Positions 51,722-59,620 of a DNA stretch of 64,000 nucleotides are shown here, in pieces. The DNA lies in the NCBI RefSeq assembly GCF_038148855.1, contig NZ_JBBVGR010000006.1, positions 186,001-250,000 of the forward strand, in the 5' to 3' direction. The translations under genes were made by a program, and so were the position numbers. The DNA comes from Phycobacter sedimenti. Its GTDB lineage: Bacteria > Pseudomonadota > Alphaproteobacteria > Rhodobacterales > Rhodobacteraceae. The notes under the pieces are model-generated. The model was not told the origin of the DNA, made no database searches, and saw nothing but the letters and a program-made list of their open reading frames with translations. Each line of letters starts with the position of its first letter. Positions within the stretch are counted from its first letter, which is position 1.

Positions 51722-52635
51722 CCATCCCATCCATCGGATTTGCCGAAGGTGAAGCCCTTCTGGACTGGACCGAATTCACGCAGGCGCTGGCCAAGGGGCA
51801 TGATCTGCCCAAGGCCGAGATCGGCGATACCTTCCTCTACCGCGACCCCGACACGCTGCTCAGCCGCTCGGCCTGGATTGACGGGCTGGGGCTGGCGGTA
51901 AAGACGGCGACGATCTTTCCGGGCAACCCAGCGGCGGGCAAACCGATGGTCAATGGCGGGGTCTGTCTTTATTCCGATCAGGACGGCACCCTGGATGCGC
52001 TGGTGGATTTCCACCTGGTGACCAAGTGGAAGACCGCCGGCGACAGCCTTTTGGGCGCAATGCGGCTCGCCAACCCCGAAAGCCGCGACATCCTGATCGT
52101 CGGCGCGGGCACCGTCGCCGGATCGCTGGTCGAGGCCTTTGGCGCCGCCTACCCCCGCGCCCAGATCCGGGTCTGGAACCGCACCCGGTCCAAGGCCGAG
52201 GACATGAAGGCCAGCTATCCGCAGATCGAGGTCGCCTCGGATCTGGAACCCGCCGTGCGCTCGGCGGACATCATCGTGACCTCCACCATGTCCTCGACCC
52301 CGGTGGTGAAGGGAGACTGGCTGAAACCCGGTCAGCACCTGAACCTCATCGGTGCCTACCGCCCCGACATGCGCGAGGCGGACGACGAGGCCTTGCGGCG
52401 CGCGCGCCTCTATTGCGACAGTTTCGACACCACGCTGGATCACATCGGCGAATTCAAGATCCCGCTGGCCGAGGGCGTTATCCAGCGTGGCGACGTGCTG
52501 GCGGATTTCTACGATCTGGACGCCTTCCCCGCCTATGACCCTGCCGCCATCACCCTGTTCAAGAACGGCGGCGGCGCCCATCTGGACCTGATGACCAGCC
52601 GCCACATCCTCGAAAAATGGCGGACGAAGGGCTGA
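51718..52635 (+). CDS. ornithine cyclodeaminase/mu-crystallin family protein
   Basis: A 305-residue NAD(P)-binding enzyme. Residues about 120-240 are a Rossmann fold: ILIVGAGTVAGSLVEAFGAA, then VWNRTRSKAEDM. ADIIVTSTMSSTPVVKGDWL and GQHLNLIGAYRPDMREADDE are typical. The substrate-binding Lys region TATIFPGNPAAGKPMVNGG is present. Family members include ornithine cyclodeaminase, alanine dehydrogenase and ketimine reductases; sequence alone does not choose. It overlaps the HAD gene and is convergent with the hemerythrin gene. Confidence 0.88.
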   Translation: MTIPSIGFAEGEALLDWTEFTQALAKGHDLPKAEIGDTFLYRDPDTLLSRSAWIDGLGLAVKTATIFPGNPAAGKPMVNGGVCLYSDQDGTLDALVDFHLVTKWKTAGDSLLGAMRLANPESRDILIVGAGTVAGSLVEAFGAAYPRAQIRVWNRTRSKAEDMKASYPQIEVASDLEPAVRSADIIVTSTMSSTPVVKGDWLKPGQHLNLIGAYRPDMREADDEALRRARLYCDSFDTTLDHIGEFKIPLAEGVIQRGDVLADFYDLDAFPAYDPAAITLFKNGGGAHLDLMTSRHILEKWRTKG

Positions 52636-52665
52636 CCAGATGAACCGCACCCAAAGAGGCGTCCG

Positions 52666-53247
52666 TCAGATCGCGCCGAGGTAATACCCGATGGCCTCGG
52701 CCAGTTCCGTTTCCTCGTAGCCGAAATGGGAGCGCACGACCTCTTCCAGTTTTCGAAATATGGCGGCGGCCTCGTTGAAATTCGGCTCGCACGGGTCGTC
52801 CGCCAGAGCATCCGCTGCGCGGGCAAGGCGGAGGATCAACTCGTGAACCACCTCGTGTTCTGACCTCAGCTTGGCCACGATCGCGCGGAACTTTTCCCCG
52901 CCCGCGGCCTCGATCCGGGGGAACATGTCTCCGCTTTCGATGTCGTGGTGGAACTTGAGCACCTGGCATTCGCGCCCGCACAGCGATCCGAAGGCGCGAA
53001 AATTCTCGGCCATATCGAGGGACAGCACGATCCGCTGCAGATGTTCGGGCGCAGCATCACCCGCTTCGATCCGGGCAAGGACAGCAGCGATCTGCGCCAT
53101 CTCCATCAGATAATGACGGTGAATGGCCGCCAGTTGTTGCCCCTGACGGCGGTGCATGTCTGTTGCCGCAGGCACCGGTGGCGCTTTGGGACGGGCAGCC
53201 TCATTGAGGCTGAGCTCATCCAGCGATTGGGTCGAAAGGTCAGTCAT
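52666..53247 (-). CDS. hemerythrin HHE-domain protein
   Basis: A 193-residue protein with a four-helix hemerythrin-like domain (55-190). Iron ligands can be followed as LAAIHRHYLMEM, LKFHHDIESGDMFPRIE (H-x-x-x-E), SEHEVVHELI (H-x-x-x-H) and VRSHFGYEETELAEAIG (H-x-x-x-E). Such proteins bind O2, NO or act in iron and redox sensing. The first 50 residues look disordered and contain no signal peptide. The start at 53247 (MTDLST) is used; the upstream open frame to 53469 has no typical sequence. Confidence 0.88.
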   Translation of the reverse strand: MTDLSTQSLDELSLNEAARPKAPPVPAATDMHRRQGQQLAAIHRHYLMEMAQIAAVLARIEAGDAAPEHLQRIVLSLDMAENFRAFGSLCGRECQVLKFHHDIESGDMFPRIEAAGGEKFRAIVAKLRSEHEVVHELILRLARAADALADDPCEPNFNEAAAIFRKLEEVVRSHFGYEETELAEAIGYYLGAI

Positions 53248-53353
53248 GCTGGACAAGAAAGGCCGAACTAACACCAAGTCAAGGACCTCTGCTGTCGGCG
53301 CAGGGCGAGCACCTCTCCTGGCAGACATCGCCTTGATAGATTTCAGGCAAGGA

Positions 53354-54592
53354 TCACGCCGCCACACTGCCCAGGGGGCGTTCGCGCACCGGCAGATGGA
53401 CGATGGCGCTGAAGGCTCCGACGGCGACGCCGATCCACCACACAAAGGTGTAATCGCCATAGGCGTCATACATCCGCCCGCCGAGCCACACGCCGAGGAA
53501 ACTGCCCAGCTGGTGGCTGAAGAATACGATCCCGTAAAGCGTCCCCATATAGCGCAGCCCGTAGATATGCGCGACCAGACCCGAGGTCAGCGGCACCGTC
53601 GCAAGCCAGAGCGACCCCATGACGATGGAAAAGATGATGACTGTCGTGGGCGTGATCGGCACCATGATAAAGGCCGCCGCCGCAATGGTCCGCCCGGTGT
53701 AGATCGCCGCCAGGAGGTATTTCTTGGAATAGCGATTGCCCAAGTACCCCGCCAGGAGGGTGCCCCCCACATTGGCCGCCCCGATCAAGGAGATCGCAAC
53801 CGCGCCCAGCGCCGAGGTCGAGGTGATCCCGATACTATAGAGCGCCCCGCCCGGCATGATCGGCCCGCACATCTCGGTGACAAAGGCCGGGAAATGCGCG
53901 GTCACAAAGGCCAGCTGATAGCCGCAGCTGAAAAACCCGAGGAAGATCAGCGTATAGGAGGGGTCCTTGAAAGCCTTGATCAGAATGGCCCCCATGCTTT
54001 CTTCCAGCTCTCCCTTGCTCGCCATTTCCGGCGCGCGCATCAGCGGCAGCGTCAAGATCAGTGCCAGAACGACGCCCGCAAAGACAAGGAACACCGTCTG
54101 CCAGGTGAGGAAGGTCAGCATCCACTCCGCCCAGGGCGCGCCGAATATCTGCCCGGCCGAGCCTGCCGCCGTGACAATCGCCAGCGACATCGAGCGGTTC
54201 TCGTCCGAGCTTGCCCGCCCCACAACCGCCAGCACCACGCCAAAGCCCGTGCCCGCGATGCCAAAGCCCACCAGCCAGGCATAGGCCTGATGCTCGATCG
54301 GTGTCGTTGACCCTGCGCTCAGCACCAGACCAGCGGCATAGACCAGCGCGCCGAGGATGATCGCCTTGCGATCCCCGATCTTCTCGGCCAGGGCGCCAAA
54401 GATCGGCTGCCCGATCCCCCAGGCGAGGTTCTGGATCGCAATGGCCAGTGAGAATTCCGTGCGCAGCCAGCCAAACTCGTCGGCGATGGGGATCTGGAAC
54501 ACCCCGAATGAGGCGCGCACCGCAAAGCTGACCATGATGATCACGCAGCCCACGATCAAGACGGGGGTAAACAGCGGCGCGGAACGGTCCAT
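53354..54592 (-). CDS. MFS transporter (oxalate/formate antiporter-like group)
   Basis: A 412-residue carrier with twelve helices. ASFGVFQIPIADEFGWLRTE is a hallmark of the OFA/monocarboxylate-like branch, followed by PIFGALAEKIGDRKAIILGA with the MFS loop 2-3 motif. GLRYMGTLYGIVFFSHQLGS is the matching second-half motif. Likely moves an organic anion. Start at 54592 has GGAGAGAG upstream; an in-frame ATG at 54664 is less likely. Single gene. Confidence 0.9.
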   Translation of the reverse strand: MDRSAPLFTPVLIVGCVIIMVSFAVRASFGVFQIPIADEFGWLRTEFSLAIAIQNLAWGIGQPIFGALAEKIGDRKAIILGALVYAAGLVLSAGSTTPIEHQAYAWLVGFGIAGTGFGVVLAVVGRASSDENRSMSLAIVTAAGSAGQIFGAPWAEWMLTFLTWQTVFLVFAGVVLALILTLPLMRAPEMASKGELEESMGAILIKAFKDPSYTLIFLGFFSCGYQLAFVTAHFPAFVTEMCGPIMPGGALYSIGITSTSALGAVAISLIGAANVGGTLLAGYLGNRYSKKYLLAAIYTGRTIAAAAFIMVPITPTTVIIFSIVMGSLWLATVPLTSGLVAHIYGLRYMGTLYGIVFFSHQLGSFLGVWLGGRMYDAYGDYTFVWWIGVAVGAFSAIVHLPVRERPLGSVAA

Positions 54593-54721
54593 CGGCTCTC
54601 TCCTGATAAGACGGTGAACCTTCATGGAAATTTGCCGTCCGGTCAAATCAGGATTTTTGCGCACACCCTTAAGAAATTTTGATGTGAGGTGCCACGAACG
54701 GCCCGCAAGATACCGGGAAAC

Positions 54722-55324
54722 CTAGGCCGGCCTCACACGCATAGCCTCGATTTTCTGCGCAAGCTCCTCGGCTGACACCGCCAGCTTCTCGCGGCTGATC
54801 CGCCGGGAGGCCTCAAACCCAAGGGCCGTCAGATCAGCTTGATACCGGCGCGCCAAATGATCTGCGTCCGCATTCCCGGGCAACTCCCCAAGCTGCTTTG
54901 CCTGCTCAAAGGCTGCAGCCATTTCAGCAATCATCTGATCGATGTACTGCCCTGCAAGTTCTCCCAGCTTGGCGTCCTGCTCAGTGGCACCAAGAAGCGT
55001 CTTGACCAGCATGCAGCTGCTGCGCTGCGGGTCATCCAGCGGCAGTCGGGCAAAGCGGCGCAGATATTCCGCCAGCCCCTGCAGCGGTGATTCCACCGCT
55101 TTGAGCGTAGATACAAACTCCGCGTGCTGTTTGCGGAAGTACCGCTCCAGCGTCAGGCCAAACAGCGTTTCCTTGCTGTTGAAGGCAGCATAGATGCTGC
55201 CCGGCTTCATGTTCAGCGCTACTTCGATGTCTTTCAACGATGTAGCGTAATACCCTTTTCGCCAGAAAAGGGTCAGCGCCGCGTCCAGTGCGGCATCACG
55301 GTCATATGGCTGCGCGCGTGGCAT
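54722..55324 (-). CDS. TetR-family transcriptional regulator
   Basis: A 200-residue regulator. YYATSLKDIEVALNMKPGSI and YAAFNSKETLFG (about 26-58) are the DNA-binding helices. The ligand domain has LDDPQRSSCMLVKTLLGATE with a Cys, a pattern found in TetR proteins controlling reactive-electrophile or peroxide defence. It is divergent from the AhpD-like gene; two near-identical operators lie between them. Start at 55324 chosen for a normal N terminus and to leave the operators outside the gene. Confidence 0.9.
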   Translation of the reverse strand: MPRAQPYDRDAALDAALTLFWRKGYYATSLKDIEVALNMKPGSIYAAFNSKETLFGLTLERYFRKQHAEFVSTLKAVESPLQGLAEYLRRFARLPLDDPQRSSCMLVKTLLGATEQDAKLGELAGQYIDQMIAEMAAAFEQAKQLGELPGNADADHLARRYQADLTALGFEASRRISREKLAVSAEELAQKIEAMRVRPA

Positions 55325-55389
55325 GACCCGATGAATACGCCAGATTTCCCGCTTTGTCTTGCCGCGAATGAACCACCTGCATGTCACAT

Positions 55390-55405
55390 TTGAGCGATCA
55401 CTCAA
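55390..55405. promoter_or_regulatory. TetR operator, site 1
   Basis: TTGAGCGATCACTCAA is a near-palindrome with 5-bp arms TTGAG/CTCAA. It differs from site 2 by a single base and lies between the divergent TetR and AhpD-like genes. Confidence 0.75.
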
Positions 55406-55414
55406 TTTTCCCCA

Positions 55415-55430
55415 TTGAGCAATCACTCAA
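55415..55430. promoter_or_regulatory. TetR operator, site 2
   Basis: TTGAGCAATCACTCAA, 25 bases downstream of site 1 and 53 bases before the AhpD-like start. Its spacing of about two and a half helical turns from site 1 allows two dimers to bind opposite faces. Confidence 0.75.
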
Positions 55431-55482
55431 ATGCCACATATTGCCCAAACAAGACGAAACTTTGCCAACCACAGGATCCAAG

Positions 55483-56046
55483 ATGCCCAAATTCACAATG
55501 CACGATGAAACCACCGCCCCCGAAGCCAGCCGGGAGCTTCTGAAAAACGCCCAAAAGGCCTATGGCGCCATTCCGGGTCTTTATGCCGTCATGGCCGAAG
55601 CCCCGGAACTTCTGAAATCCTACCATGCCGTGCATGCGCAATTCGTGGACTCAGGCTTCACCGCCGAGGAGCTCACCGTTGTCTGGCAGGCAATCAACGT
55701 TGAAAACGGCTGCGGCTACTGCGTGCCGGCCCACACTGCCATCGCCAAGAGCATGAATGTCGATGATGCCATCAGCAACGCCCTGCGCGACCAGACCCCG
55801 CTGCCCAACACCCGCCTTGAGGCTCTGCGCGACTTTACCCTGACACTGGTGCGGGACCGCGGTCATGTCTCTGAACAAGACATGCAGGCCTTTCTTGCGG
55901 CCGGCTTCAGCACCCGCAACATGCTGGGGGTCATTCTTGGCTATGCGCAGAAAGTGATGTCGAACTACACCAATCACCTGGCTCACACTCCGGTGGACAA
56001 GATGTTCCAGCCTTTTGAATGGCATCCCGCCCGGGCAGCCGAATAA
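55483..56046 (+). CDS. AhpD-like (carboxymuconolactone decarboxylase family) peroxidase
   Basis: A 187-residue protein of the CMD/AhpD superfamily. NVENGCGYCVPAHTAIAKSM carries the E-x-C-x-x-C-x-x-x-H redox site near residue 82-90, as in alkylhydroperoxidase AhpD. EELTVVWQAI and FSTRNMLGVILGYAQKVMSN are further conserved parts. Probably reduces organic peroxides or handles an electrophile under control of the divergent TetR protein. Start at 55483 (MPKFTMHD) is preferred over the upstream in-frame ATG at 55381, which would include both operators in the gene. Confidence 0.88.
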   Translation: MPKFTMHDETTAPEASRELLKNAQKAYGAIPGLYAVMAEAPELLKSYHAVHAQFVDSGFTAEELTVVWQAINVENGCGYCVPAHTAIAKSMNVDDAISNALRDQTPLPNTRLEALRDFTLTLVRDRGHVSEQDMQAFLAAGFSTRNMLGVILGYAQKVMSNYTNHLAHTPVDKMFQPFEWHPARAAE

Positions 56047-56195
56047 CCTGTGCGGCGGTTCCGGTTTTCTGCCTGCACCGCCAATCGCCGAAGCATTGCG
56101 AACACAACTGGCCGGGCCACTGCTGCCCGGCCTGCGACGGCATTATTCAACGCCTTAGCTTCCCATCCCCCGCGCCCCGCGCTATCCCTTTCCCC

Positions 56196-57263
56196 ATGAC
56201 CCAGGTTAGCGCGCTTTATCAGACCCGCAGCGAAGCAGGCCAGATCCGCCCGGATCCGGCGCAGCAGGCTGTTCTGCCGGAATTTGACCGTATCGCCGAG
56301 GGGCTGATGGCGCCGCCGGTGAAACGCGGCCTCTTCCGCAAGGCTGTGCGGGAAGACGTCAAAGGGCTCTACCTCTGGGGCGGGGTCGGGCGCGGCAAAT
56401 CCATGCTGATGGATCTCTTTGTCGATAGCCTTGGCGATATCCCCGCGCGGCGGGTGCATTTCCACGCCTTCATGCAGGAGATCCACGCCAAGATGCACGA
56501 GGCGCGCCAGCAGGGCGTGCAGGATGCCCTGGCACCTGTGGCAAAGGAGGTCGCGGACTCGGTGCGCCTTCTCGCTTTTGACGAGATGCAGATCACCGAT
56601 ATCACCGATGCGATGATCGTCGGACGGCTGTTCGAGGCGCTCTTCGAGGCGGGCGTCACGGTCGTCACCACTTCGAACCGGGTGCCGGATGATCTCTATA
56701 AGAACGGCCTCAACCGTCAGTTGTTTTTGCCCTTCATCGACCTCATCAAGGAGAAGATGCAGGTCTGGGAGATGGTCAGCCCGGTGGATTACCGGCAGGA
56801 TCGCCTCAAGGGCTCACCGGTCTATTTCTCACCGGTGAATGCCGAGTCCCGCGCCCAGATAAGGGCCATCTGGGAGGATCTCTCCGGCGGCGATGCCCAG
56901 CCCCTCACGCTTGAGGTGAAGGGCCGCGAGGTGGTGATGCCCGGTTTTCGCAACGGCGTCGCTCGGGCCACGTTTTATGACCTCTGCGGCAAGATGCTGG
57001 GACCAGGCGACTACCTCGCCATCGCCGAAGAGGTGAAGGTGCTGGTGCTCGAGGACATCCCCCGCCTGTCGCGCAGCAACTTCAACGAGGCCAAGCGTTT
57101 CGTCACCCTGATCGACGCGCTTTACGAGGCGCAGGTGCGGCTGATCTGCACCGCGGCGGCTGAGCCGGAATACCTCTATGTCGAAGGCGACGGCGCCTTC
57201 GAATTCGAACGCACCGCCTCCCGCCTGAGGGAGATGCAGGACAAGGACTGGGGTCAAAGTTGA
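56196..57263 (+). CDS. zapE: AFG1/ZapE-family cell-division ATPase
   Basis: A 355-residue P-loop ATPase. Walker A is LWGGVGRGKSMLMDLF near residue 65, and Walker B is LLAFDEMQITDITDAMIVGR. HFHAFMQEIHAKMHE and TTSNRVPDDLYKNGLNRQLF are the AFG1/ZapE signatures, with the arginine of the sensor region. ZapE acts on the FtsZ ring; mitochondrial AFG1 has a protease link. The start at 56196 is chosen because the frame upstream (to 56019) overlaps the AhpD-like gene and is not protein-like. A hairpin (GGCCGGGC/GCCCGGCC, 56110-56132) lies before it. Confidence 0.93.
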   Translation: MTQVSALYQTRSEAGQIRPDPAQQAVLPEFDRIAEGLMAPPVKRGLFRKAVREDVKGLYLWGGVGRGKSMLMDLFVDSLGDIPARRVHFHAFMQEIHAKMHEARQQGVQDALAPVAKEVADSVRLLAFDEMQITDITDAMIVGRLFEALFEAGVTVVTTSNRVPDDLYKNGLNRQLFLPFIDLIKEKMQVWEMVSPVDYRQDRLKGSPVYFSPVNAESRAQIRAIWEDLSGGDAQPLTLEVKGREVVMPGFRNGVARATFYDLCGKMLGPGDYLAIAEEVKVLVLEDIPRLSRSNFNEAKRFVTLIDALYEAQVRLICTAAAEPEYLYVEGDGAFEFERTASRLREMQDKDWGQS

Positions 57264-57311
57264 AAACGCGGCACATCGGGTTTACTCTTTGTCCCAAAGG
57301 AGGGTCCGAAA

Positions 57312-57704
57312 ATGCCCAACGATGCCGCCACAACAGCCCTGAATGGGCAACGCAACCTGCATGATGATCTGGTGGGTCAGGTCTGGCAGTCCGCGGTTTG
57401 GAACGGATTCTGCACCGCGGTGGCCTACGGCGCGTCGGTCTTTGCGTTCAGAGAGGCTCTACCCAGAGTGGACTATGGCAATCTGATCGCGCTTGGCGGT
57501 CTGGCCGTCGCCATTGTGGTCGTGATGACCTTTGTTGGCATACGCTTGCGACGCAACCGATTGGCCTCTGCTCTCGAAGGTCGGCTGTACGAGACCATCG
57601 CCCACATCGACCAACGCGATCCACAGGCAGCTGCCAAGGCGGCTAGCCTCGACCAGAAAGAGGTCATTCGGGCCGCACTCGCGCAAAGTGCCGAAAAGCC
57701 CTAG
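57312..57704 (+). CDS. small membrane protein, 130 residues
   Basis: Two hydrophobic segments are visible: NGFCTAVAYGASVFAFREAL (weak) and IALGGLAVAIVVVMTFVGI (strong), followed by a basic RLRRNRLAS. The C-terminal 55 residues are helical and charged (LYETIAHIDQRDPQAAAKAA). AAAGGAGG before the start supports translation. Six bases separate it from the next small gene, so the two probably form an operon. No family recognised. Confidence 0.65.
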   Translation: MPNDAATTALNGQRNLHDDLVGQVWQSAVWNGFCTAVAYGASVFAFREALPRVDYGNLIALGGLAVAIVVVMTFVGIRLRRNRLASALEGRLYETIAHIDQRDPQAAAKAASLDQKEVIRAALAQSAEKP

Positions 57705-57710
57705 CGTCGG

Positions 57711-58136
57711 ATGAAACCGCCCATTCTCAACACGGCAAGCCCGACCGACCTGGACGACGTGGTCGCGGCCTTGGTGAGGAACCCGGCGGACATCCTGGTT
57801 TGGACCGGTCTGGACAGGCACCCCCGCCCCGCCGACCAGACCCGGCCACGTTTCTGGGCCGATATCCTCTTGCAGGCAAGGCAGCATGAGTTGAGAAAGG
57901 CCCCGTCGGCTATCGAATACGCCCTGACCGGCGGTGGGTGGACCGCTACGGTTCTTGGCTTCGGCTTTCTCACCACGCCCCTTGGTGTCCCCGCACTCAT
58001 ATCCATGGCGCTCACGGCGATTGGGTCGGCCACGACCCTCTTTGGTGGCGTGCGGCTGGTCGGACAGGATATCAGATCGATGGAGCGACTGGCCGCCATC
58101 GAACAGGCCCGCGCCCTGCTGGACGACCATATTTAG
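57711..58136 (+). CDS. small membrane protein, 141 residues
   Basis: The N-terminal 60 residues are soluble (DLDDVVAALVRNPADILVWT). Two Gly-rich hydrophobic segments follow: GWTATVLGFGFLTTPLGVPA and LISMALTAIGSATTLFGGVR. The tail is helical and acidic (DIRSMERLAAIEQARALLDD). It follows the 130-residue membrane protein after six bases and may act with it. Family not recognised. Ends before dispersed repeat copy 5. Confidence 0.62.
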   Translation: MKPPILNTASPTDLDDVVAALVRNPADILVWTGLDRHPRPADQTRPRFWADILLQARQHELRKAPSAIEYALTGGGWTATVLGFGFLTTPLGVPALISMALTAIGSATTLFGGVRLVGQDIRSMERLAAIEQARALLDDHI

Positions 58137-58159
58137 AAGCGCTGTCGCGGCACCTCGGC

Positions 58160-58232
58160 CACGCCGCGTCAGCGGCGCCATGCCCAACGGGATGAGATCG
58201 CAAGATCGAAGCCGGGCGGGAGTACCCCGCCC
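58160..58232 (+). repeat. dispersed intergenic repeat, copy 5
   Basis: Begins GCCGCGTCAGCGGCGCCATG and CCCAACGGGA, has the small stem GATC-GCAA-GATC, and ends GGGCGGGAGTACCCCGCC. It lies between convergent genes (the 141-residue protein and folC). Confidence 0.65.
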
Positions 58233-58244
58233 TGCCCGTGTCGT

Positions 58245-59519
58245 TCAGCCGTTTTCGCGCAGGATATTGCCCGCCAGATAGAGCGATCCGCAGATCAGCG
58301 CCCGCGCCGCCGGATCTTCGGCAACGATCGCCTTCAGCGCCGATAGGGCATCCTCTGCGCGGCTCGCGTTGATACCCACGGATTGCGCAGCGGCCTCGGT
58401 CTCTTCGGCGCTCAGCGTAGCCGCCTCGCCGGGGATCGAGATCGCCGTCAGGCTTGCCACATGGGGTGCGAGCGGCGCCATGTAGCCCCTTACATCCTTG
58501 GTGTTCAGCATCCCGCAGATCAGATGTGTCGCCCGCTTTGGCAGCCCTGCCAGTACATCCGACAGGGCTGCACCCGCCGCCGCATTGTGCCCACCGTCAA
58601 GCCACAGCTCGGCGCTGCCTGCCGCCTCGACCAGCGGGCCGGTCTTCAGCCGCTGCATCCGCGCAGGCCATGTGGCGCCCGTCATGGCCGCTTCACAGGC
58701 CGCCTCATCCATCCCCAGATGCCGCAGGGCGGCCAAAGCGATCCCGGCGTTCTGCACCTGATGCGCCCCGATCAGCGCGGGCATCGGCAGATCCAAGAGG
58801 CCGGTTTCATCCTGAAAGATCAGACGCCCGCGTTCGGCGTAGACGTGCCAGTGCTGACCGTGGGCGATGAGTGGCGCGCCGTGGCGGGCGGCAACCTCTT
58901 CGATCACCTCCATCGCCTCCTCAGCCTGCGGTCCGACGACCACAGGCACACCGCGCTTGATGATCCCGGCCTTTTCGCCTGCGATCTTGGCGATCGTGTT
59001 GCCAAGGAACTGCTCGTGGTCGATCGACACCGGTGTGATCACCGAAAGGGCGGGTCTGGCGACCACATTGGTGGCATCCAGCCGACCGCCAAGCCCAACC
59101 TCCAGCAGCGTGTAATCGGCCGGGGTGCGGGCAAAGGCCAGAAGGGCCGCGCAGGTGGTGATCTCGAAATAGGTGATATTCTCACCGCCATTCGCCGAAT
59201 AGCACTCGTCCAGAACTTCGGTCAGATGCGCCTCGGAAATCAGCTCCCCGGCCAGGCGGATGCGTTCATGAAAGCGCGCCAGATGCGGCGAGGTATAGGC
59301 ATGAACGGACCTCCCCGCCCCTTCGAGCCCAGCGCGGATCATAGCCTGAGTCGATCCCTTGCCATTGGTGCCCGCGATATGAACGACCGGCGGCAGGCGG
59401 TCCTGCGGGTTATCCAGCGCCTCCAGAAGGCGCCAGACGCGGTCCAGCGTCAGATCGATGATCTTGGGATGCAAGGCCATCATGCGCTCGAGGATGGCAT
59501 CGGAGGTCTCTTTGGTCAT
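58245..59519 (-). CDS. folC: bifunctional dihydrofolate synthase/folylpolyglutamate synthase
   Basis: A 424-residue Mur-ligase-type enzyme that adds glutamate to dihydropteroate and folates. HIAGTNGKGSTQAMIRAGLE in the first 65 residues is the ATP loop. SPHLARFHERIRLAGE is the folate-family motif, EVGLGGRLDATNVV and ITPVSIDHEQFLGNTIAKIA the central ligase motifs with metal Glu and His, and LWLDGGHNAAAGAAL the C-terminal motif. It lies 101 bases behind accD on the same strand, but a strong terminator separates them. GGGAG precedes the start. Confidence 0.95.
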   Translation of the reverse strand: MTKETSDAILERMMALHPKIIDLTLDRVWRLLEALDNPQDRLPPVVHIAGTNGKGSTQAMIRAGLEGAGRSVHAYTSPHLARFHERIRLAGELISEAHLTEVLDECYSANGGENITYFEITTCAALLAFARTPADYTLLEVGLGGRLDATNVVARPALSVITPVSIDHEQFLGNTIAKIAGEKAGIIKRGVPVVVGPQAEEAMEVIEEVAARHGAPLIAHGQHWHVYAERGRLIFQDETGLLDLPMPALIGAHQVQNAGIALAALRHLGMDEAACEAAMTGATWPARMQRLKTGPLVEAAGSAELWLDGGHNAAAGAALSDVLAGLPKRATHLICGMLNTKDVRGYMAPLAPHVASLTAISIPGEAATLSAEETEAAAQSVGINASRAEDALSALKAIVAEDPAARALICGSLYLAGNILRENG

Positions 59520-59545
59520 GGGTGGCTCCCGAACCGGGTCTGATT

Positions 59546-59578
59546 AAAAAGCCCGCCCGCCGGATCAGGCAGACGGGC
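59546..59578 (-). terminator. intrinsic terminator after accD
   Basis: On the minus strand GCCCGTCTGCC (59578-59568) pairs with GGCGGGCGGGC (59561-59551), 11 pairs including two G-U, six-base loop, directly followed by TTTTTAATC. A smaller stem, GCACCCG-TCA-CGGGTGC, lies at about 59587-59603 just before it. Confidence 0.85.
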
Positions 59579-59620
59579 AAAGAGCCGCACCCGTCACGGG
59601 TGCATGGTCTTTTGACAGGT

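Noticed and set aside
56110..56132. GGCCGGGC/GCCCGGCC hairpin as the terminator of the AhpD-like gene
   Set aside because: Good 8-bp stem but no U tract follows, so it is mentioned only as a stem within the zapE leader.
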